Shown here one piece after another: positions 14,064 to 15,680 of a DNA stretch of 15,680 bases (positions are counted from its first letter, which is position 1; each line of letters begins with the position of its first letter). The stretch lies in contig CAYLLE010000085.1 in assembly GCA_964384485.1 (NCBI GenBank), positions 1 through 15,680 on the forward strand. Reading direction: 5' to 3'. Below the pieces are notes generated by a model. That model did no database searches. It was given only the letters and a program-made list of their open reading frames with translations, and had not been told where the DNA came from. Source of the stretch: CAYLLE01 sp964384485 (GTDB lineage Bacteria > Spirochaetota > Spirochaetia > CAYLLE01). The translations under genes and the position numbers were made by a program.

Positions 14064-14190
14064 CCAGGACTTGAAACGAAGGCACCGCCGACCGAATAGG
14101 GAGGAAAAGCGGACAGGATGTCCGCGTCAGGTGCCGAAGGCGGCCCGGAGAACCAAGACAGGAGGTCGAGGTTCGGAGGGAAAGTCCTGG
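14064..14190. repeat. 127-nt structured element bounded by T-arm-like inverted repeats
   Basis: CCAGGACTT (14064-14072) and AAGTCCTGG (14182-14190) are perfect inverted repeats. The left end CCAGGACTTGAA is the reverse complement of the tRNA T-arm segment at 13993-14004 (12 of 12). The right end AAGTCCTGGT repeats 13996-14005 directly (10 of 10). Inside, GGCACC (14081-14086) pairs with GGTGCC (14130-14135), and GCGGAC-AGGAT-GTCCGC (14109-14125) is a clean hairpin. There is no credible ORF and the plus strand is purine-rich. It may be a small RNA, a mobile repeat or a recombination remnant; it was not matched to a known RNA family. Confidence 0.5.
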
Positions 14191-14294
14191 TAGTGATCAG
14201 TTCGTACTCATTCTAACCTCCTATGAAAATTTCATTTGACTTAAAACAGAGCGTAGAGTTTAATAAAACTATCCCTATGGGGATAGTGAATACC

Positions 14295-14381
14295 TTGCCT
14301 AACAGAAGCCGTTCTTTAATCTTTTGTTAGGCAATTTATTCTTGCCTAACAGCTGAGTCTATCGTATAATATGTTAGGCAA
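14295..14381. promoter_or_regulatory. Four-copy TTGCCTAACA operator array
   Basis: TTGCCTAACA occurs perfectly at 14295-14304 and 14342-14351, and inverted (TGTTAGGCAA) at 14325-14334 and 14372-14381. Each inverted pair encloses exactly 20 nt, and the two pairs repeat with a 47-nt period. The intervening 20-mers differ, so only the 10-mers are conserved. The second pair frames the promoter below: one half-site contains the -35 box and the other covers the expected transcription start. This fits a repressor operator, probably for autoregulation. The cores GCCTAAC/GTTAGGC also resemble integron attC core sites. Confidence 0.75.
14342..14370 (+). promoter_or_regulatory. Promoter of the two-gene nucleotidyltransferase module
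   Basis: TTGCCT (14342-14347), a 17-nt spacer and a perfect TATAAT (14365-14370). Transcription should start near 14377, about 15 nt before the ATG at 14392, leaving room for the AAGGAG ribosome site (14380-14385). The -35 lies inside an operator half-site. Confidence 0.75.
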
Positions 14382-14391
14382 GGAGTTTGAT

Positions 14392-14703
14392 ATGGCAATG
14401 GTTTTTGATATTCTCGAAGAAGAGAGAGAAAGACTCATCAAATTAAAAGAAAAATATGAACACCAACTCTCCGGCCTACCAAAAGGATCACTTTCCCGAA
14501 AAAGGAGGTGGAACCGCGAATATGTCTACCTTGTATACCGCGATTCCGGTAAAATAAAGTTCGATTACATTGGGCCTGTAGATTCCGAAGCCGTGAAGGA
14601 ACTATCGGAAAAAATTGATCAGAGAAAAGAGCTGGAAGATAAACTAGGACAAGTTAAAAAGAATCTAATTGACGTTGAAAGAGGTCTTCGTGGAAAGCGG
14701 TGA
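14392..14703 (+). CDS. Small helical partner protein of nucleotidyltransferase module
   Basis: A 103-residue protein, mostly charged helices. Residues 5-28 and 63-100 are strongly heptad-like (EEERERLIKLKEKYE; SEKIDQRKELEDKL) and predicted to form a coiled coil. They flank a short beta-rich centre, LPKGSLSRKR then EYVYLVYRD and KIKFDYIGP (about 29-61). AAGGAG six nt upstream fixes the start at 14392; the ATG at 14371 overlaps the operator and would put that site inside the gene. Proteins of this LPKGSLS-YxYLxYR type are known to me as small hypothetical proteins, with possible distant resemblance to DUF6788. The next gene overlaps it by 14 nt, so the pair is translationally coupled. By position it could be an antitoxin and operator-binding protein; that is inference. 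Confidence 0.75.
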   Translation: MAMVFDILEEERERLIKLKEKYEHQLSGLPKGSLSRKRRWNREYVYLVYRDSGKIKFDYIGPVDSEAVKELSEKIDQRKELEDKLGQVKKNLIDVERGLRGKR

Positions 14704-15376
14704 GAGTCTTTTTCTTAAAATTATCGACAAACTGGATACAGGTGGTGTTCTTCAGCAAATTGTCCTTGTAGGCAGCTGGGTATTGCCTGTCTACAGAACA
14801 TATTTTGATGATGACCCCGAGATACCGATCCTGCGCACTACCGATGTCGACTTTTTAATTGGAATGCCTCCGAACATTAGGGGTTCGTTTGATATACCTG
14901 CCGCTCTCTCAGAGCTTGGTTGTGTACCTGAATGGTCTTTGCAGGGAGGCTTTTGTAAGTATGTCCATCCTGACTTGGAAGTAGAGTTTTTGATCCCGGA
15001 ACATGGCCGCGGTACAAACCGGGCAATTACGATTGAAGCGCTTGGAATAAAGGCTCAACCCCTCCGGTACCTTGCTTTAGCCTATAATCAGAGCATGAGT
15101 ATTTCCTATTATGGGTACAATATCAGGGTACCTGAACCGGAGGCTTTTGTTCTTCTAAAGCTCTTAATACTACCAAGAAGAAAAGACAAGGCGAAGATTA
15201 TAAAAGACGCTGCCACAGCTCGATATCTAGGTGAATATCTTTTAAAGAGAAGTGACAGGAGAATGCGTATGCAAGAATTGTTCAATGAACTTCCAAAGGG
15301 ATGGCAAAAGACGATACTGAAGGTTTCTAAGGAACACTTCTCGCTATTACCAGATGTATTAGAAGGGGAAAAATGA
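14690..15376 (+). CDS. GSU2403/AbiEii-like nucleotidyltransferase-fold protein
   Basis: A 228-residue protein with the polymerase-beta nucleotidyltransferase signature: LVGSW (G28-S29), then TDVD (D52, D54) and an acidic strand DLEVEF (D95, E97, E99) as likely third carboxylate. Later, KLLILPRRKDKAKIIKD (157-173) resembles the R/K-x-KD helix of AbiEii/AbiGii-type toxins. The spacing VLPVYRTYF...ILRTTDVDF best fits the GSU2403 (NTP_transf_8) group. Related enzymes transfer nucleotides to tRNA or proteins in toxin-antitoxin and phage-abortive systems. Start GTG 14690 is chosen for GAGGT upstream and coupling to the preceding gene; TTG at 14669 or 14675 is possible. Codon use is plainer and more AT-rich than upstream genes, fitting transferred DNA. 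Confidence 0.78.
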   Translation: MESGESLFLKIIDKLDTGGVLQQIVLVGSWVLPVYRTYFDDDPEIPILRTTDVDFLIGMPPNIRGSFDIPAALSELGCVPEWSLQGGFCKYVHPDLEVEFLIPEHGRGTNRAITIEALGIKAQPLRYLALAYNQSMSISYYGYNIRVPEPEAFVLLKLLILPRRKDKAKIIKDAATARYLGEYLLKRSDRRMRMQELFNELPKGWQKTILKVSKEHFSLLPDVLEGEK

Positions 15377-15514
15377 AATACCAAATCTTTAAGTGCTGGA
15401 GAAAAATTTTAGGGGACAACAACCGTGAGCCTGGAACGGGATAATTCCAACATGCGACATCTGCGGTGAATATTACCTCTCAGTAAAGGCGAAAGAAAAT
15501 CGTAGGCTTTCTAA
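15377..15514 (+). other. Intergenic remnant with a CxxC zinc-finger fragment
   Basis: There is no intact gene. One frame (15429-15515) encodes IPTCDICGEYYLSVKAKENRR, like the first knuckle of HNH-associated or similar zinc fingers (CxxCGxxYxVxxxxxRR). It has no ATG, GTG or TTG start and is closed upstream by TGA at 15426. Its stop overlaps the next ATG (ATGA), as in coupled genes, so a frameshifted or truncated gene is likely. Confidence 0.35.
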
Positions 15515-15680
15515 ATGAAAACCACAAATGAACACAGAATAGCAGCTATAAAATCCGAACTGCAGCAACTAGAATCTCGAAGACAAAGCTTGCTTTCAGA
15601 GTTAAGAGAATTAATGTCATCTGATGGAGAAGCAGAAATTTCCACGACTTTCTTAGGAGATAGGGCTTTCGACAAAGAAC
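15515..15680 (+). CDS. 5' end of a gene, possibly TOTE conflict-system primase/helicase
   Basis: The frame is open for 55 residues and runs off the window. It begins with a coiled coil (HRIAAIKSELQQLESRRQ, then SLLSELRELM), a linker, and STTFLGDRAFDKE at the edge. A short N-terminal coiled coil followed by a (F/Y)LG-x-x-(A/V)-F-D/E segment is how I recall the start of TOTE-type archaeo-eukaryotic primase/DEAD-helicase proteins, ahead of the EKIxLFxxLFxxRxDVYPxxW motif. That motif would lie outside the window, so the assignment is a guess from the N-terminus only. The start overlaps the stop of the preceding fragment. No strong ribosome site is visible (only TAGGC nearby). The position beside a nucleotidyltransferase module suits a defence island. 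Confidence 0.45.
   Translation, partial: MKTTNEHRIAAIKSELQQLESRRQSLLSELRELMSSDGEAEISTTFLGDRAFDKE

Noticed and set aside
14064..14190. RNase P RNA or a known riboswitch
   Set aside because: GGAGGGAAAGTCC-like bits recall RNase P, but the second conserved region and overall length are missing, and no known aptamer core is recognised.
14064..14190. CRISPR array or insertion-sequence ends
   Set aside because: There is no regularly spaced direct repeat and no transposase gene; the inverted repeats enclose only 127 nt of non-coding sequence.

Overview
The window looks like a chromosomal segment of a free-living spirochaete or similar Gram-negative-type bacterium of roughly balanced GC. This is inferred from the large ankyrin lipoprotein, lipoproteins with relaxed lipoboxes, the RlpA/SPOR protein, and a tRNA without an encoded CCA. 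No rRNA or other lineage marker is present, so the assignment is tentative.

Positions 158-1870 hold a two-gene operon: a zinc-ribbon/HTH DUF2089-type regulator and a YvlB/LiaX-like DUF4097 beta-repeat protein. A hairpin follows. Positions 2015-4138 encode an unusual membrane protein that joins a von Willebrand A domain, an FHA-like domain and a PIG-L-type deacetylase. It is convergent with a minus-strand pair (4141-5749): rpiA, then a 3-hydroxyisobutyrate-dehydrogenase-family oxidoreductase. A divergent RlpA-like gene (5847-6437) runs into a 1006-residue ankyrin lipoprotein on the minus strand (6443-9463). An EamA-type transporter (9759-10637) overlaps, tail to tail, a minus-strand pair of VOC protein and D-2-hydroxyacid dehydrogenase. 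Two tandem paralogous lipoproteins (12198-13501), a truncated CAP-domain remnant and a CAU tRNA follow.

The sequence changes character after the tRNA terminator. A 127-nt structured element is bounded by inverted copies of part of the tRNA T-arm. Next come four alternating copies of TTGCCTAACA that form a promoter/operator. They drive a two-gene unit: a 103-residue helical protein and an overlapping GSU2403/AbiEii-like nucleotidyltransferase-fold protein, arranged like a toxin-antitoxin or abortive-infection module. The window ends inside a new gene whose N-terminus resembles TOTE conflict-system primase/helicase proteins. This tRNA-proximal stretch is the likely accessory (defence) island and the best candidate for a new system.

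Three genes (VWA/PIG-L, rpiA, ankyrin) have no Shine-Dalgarno sequence. Instead each has a -10 box ending only 7-9 nt before its start codon, which suggests leaderless transcripts. Most other genes have clear Shine-Dalgarno sites.
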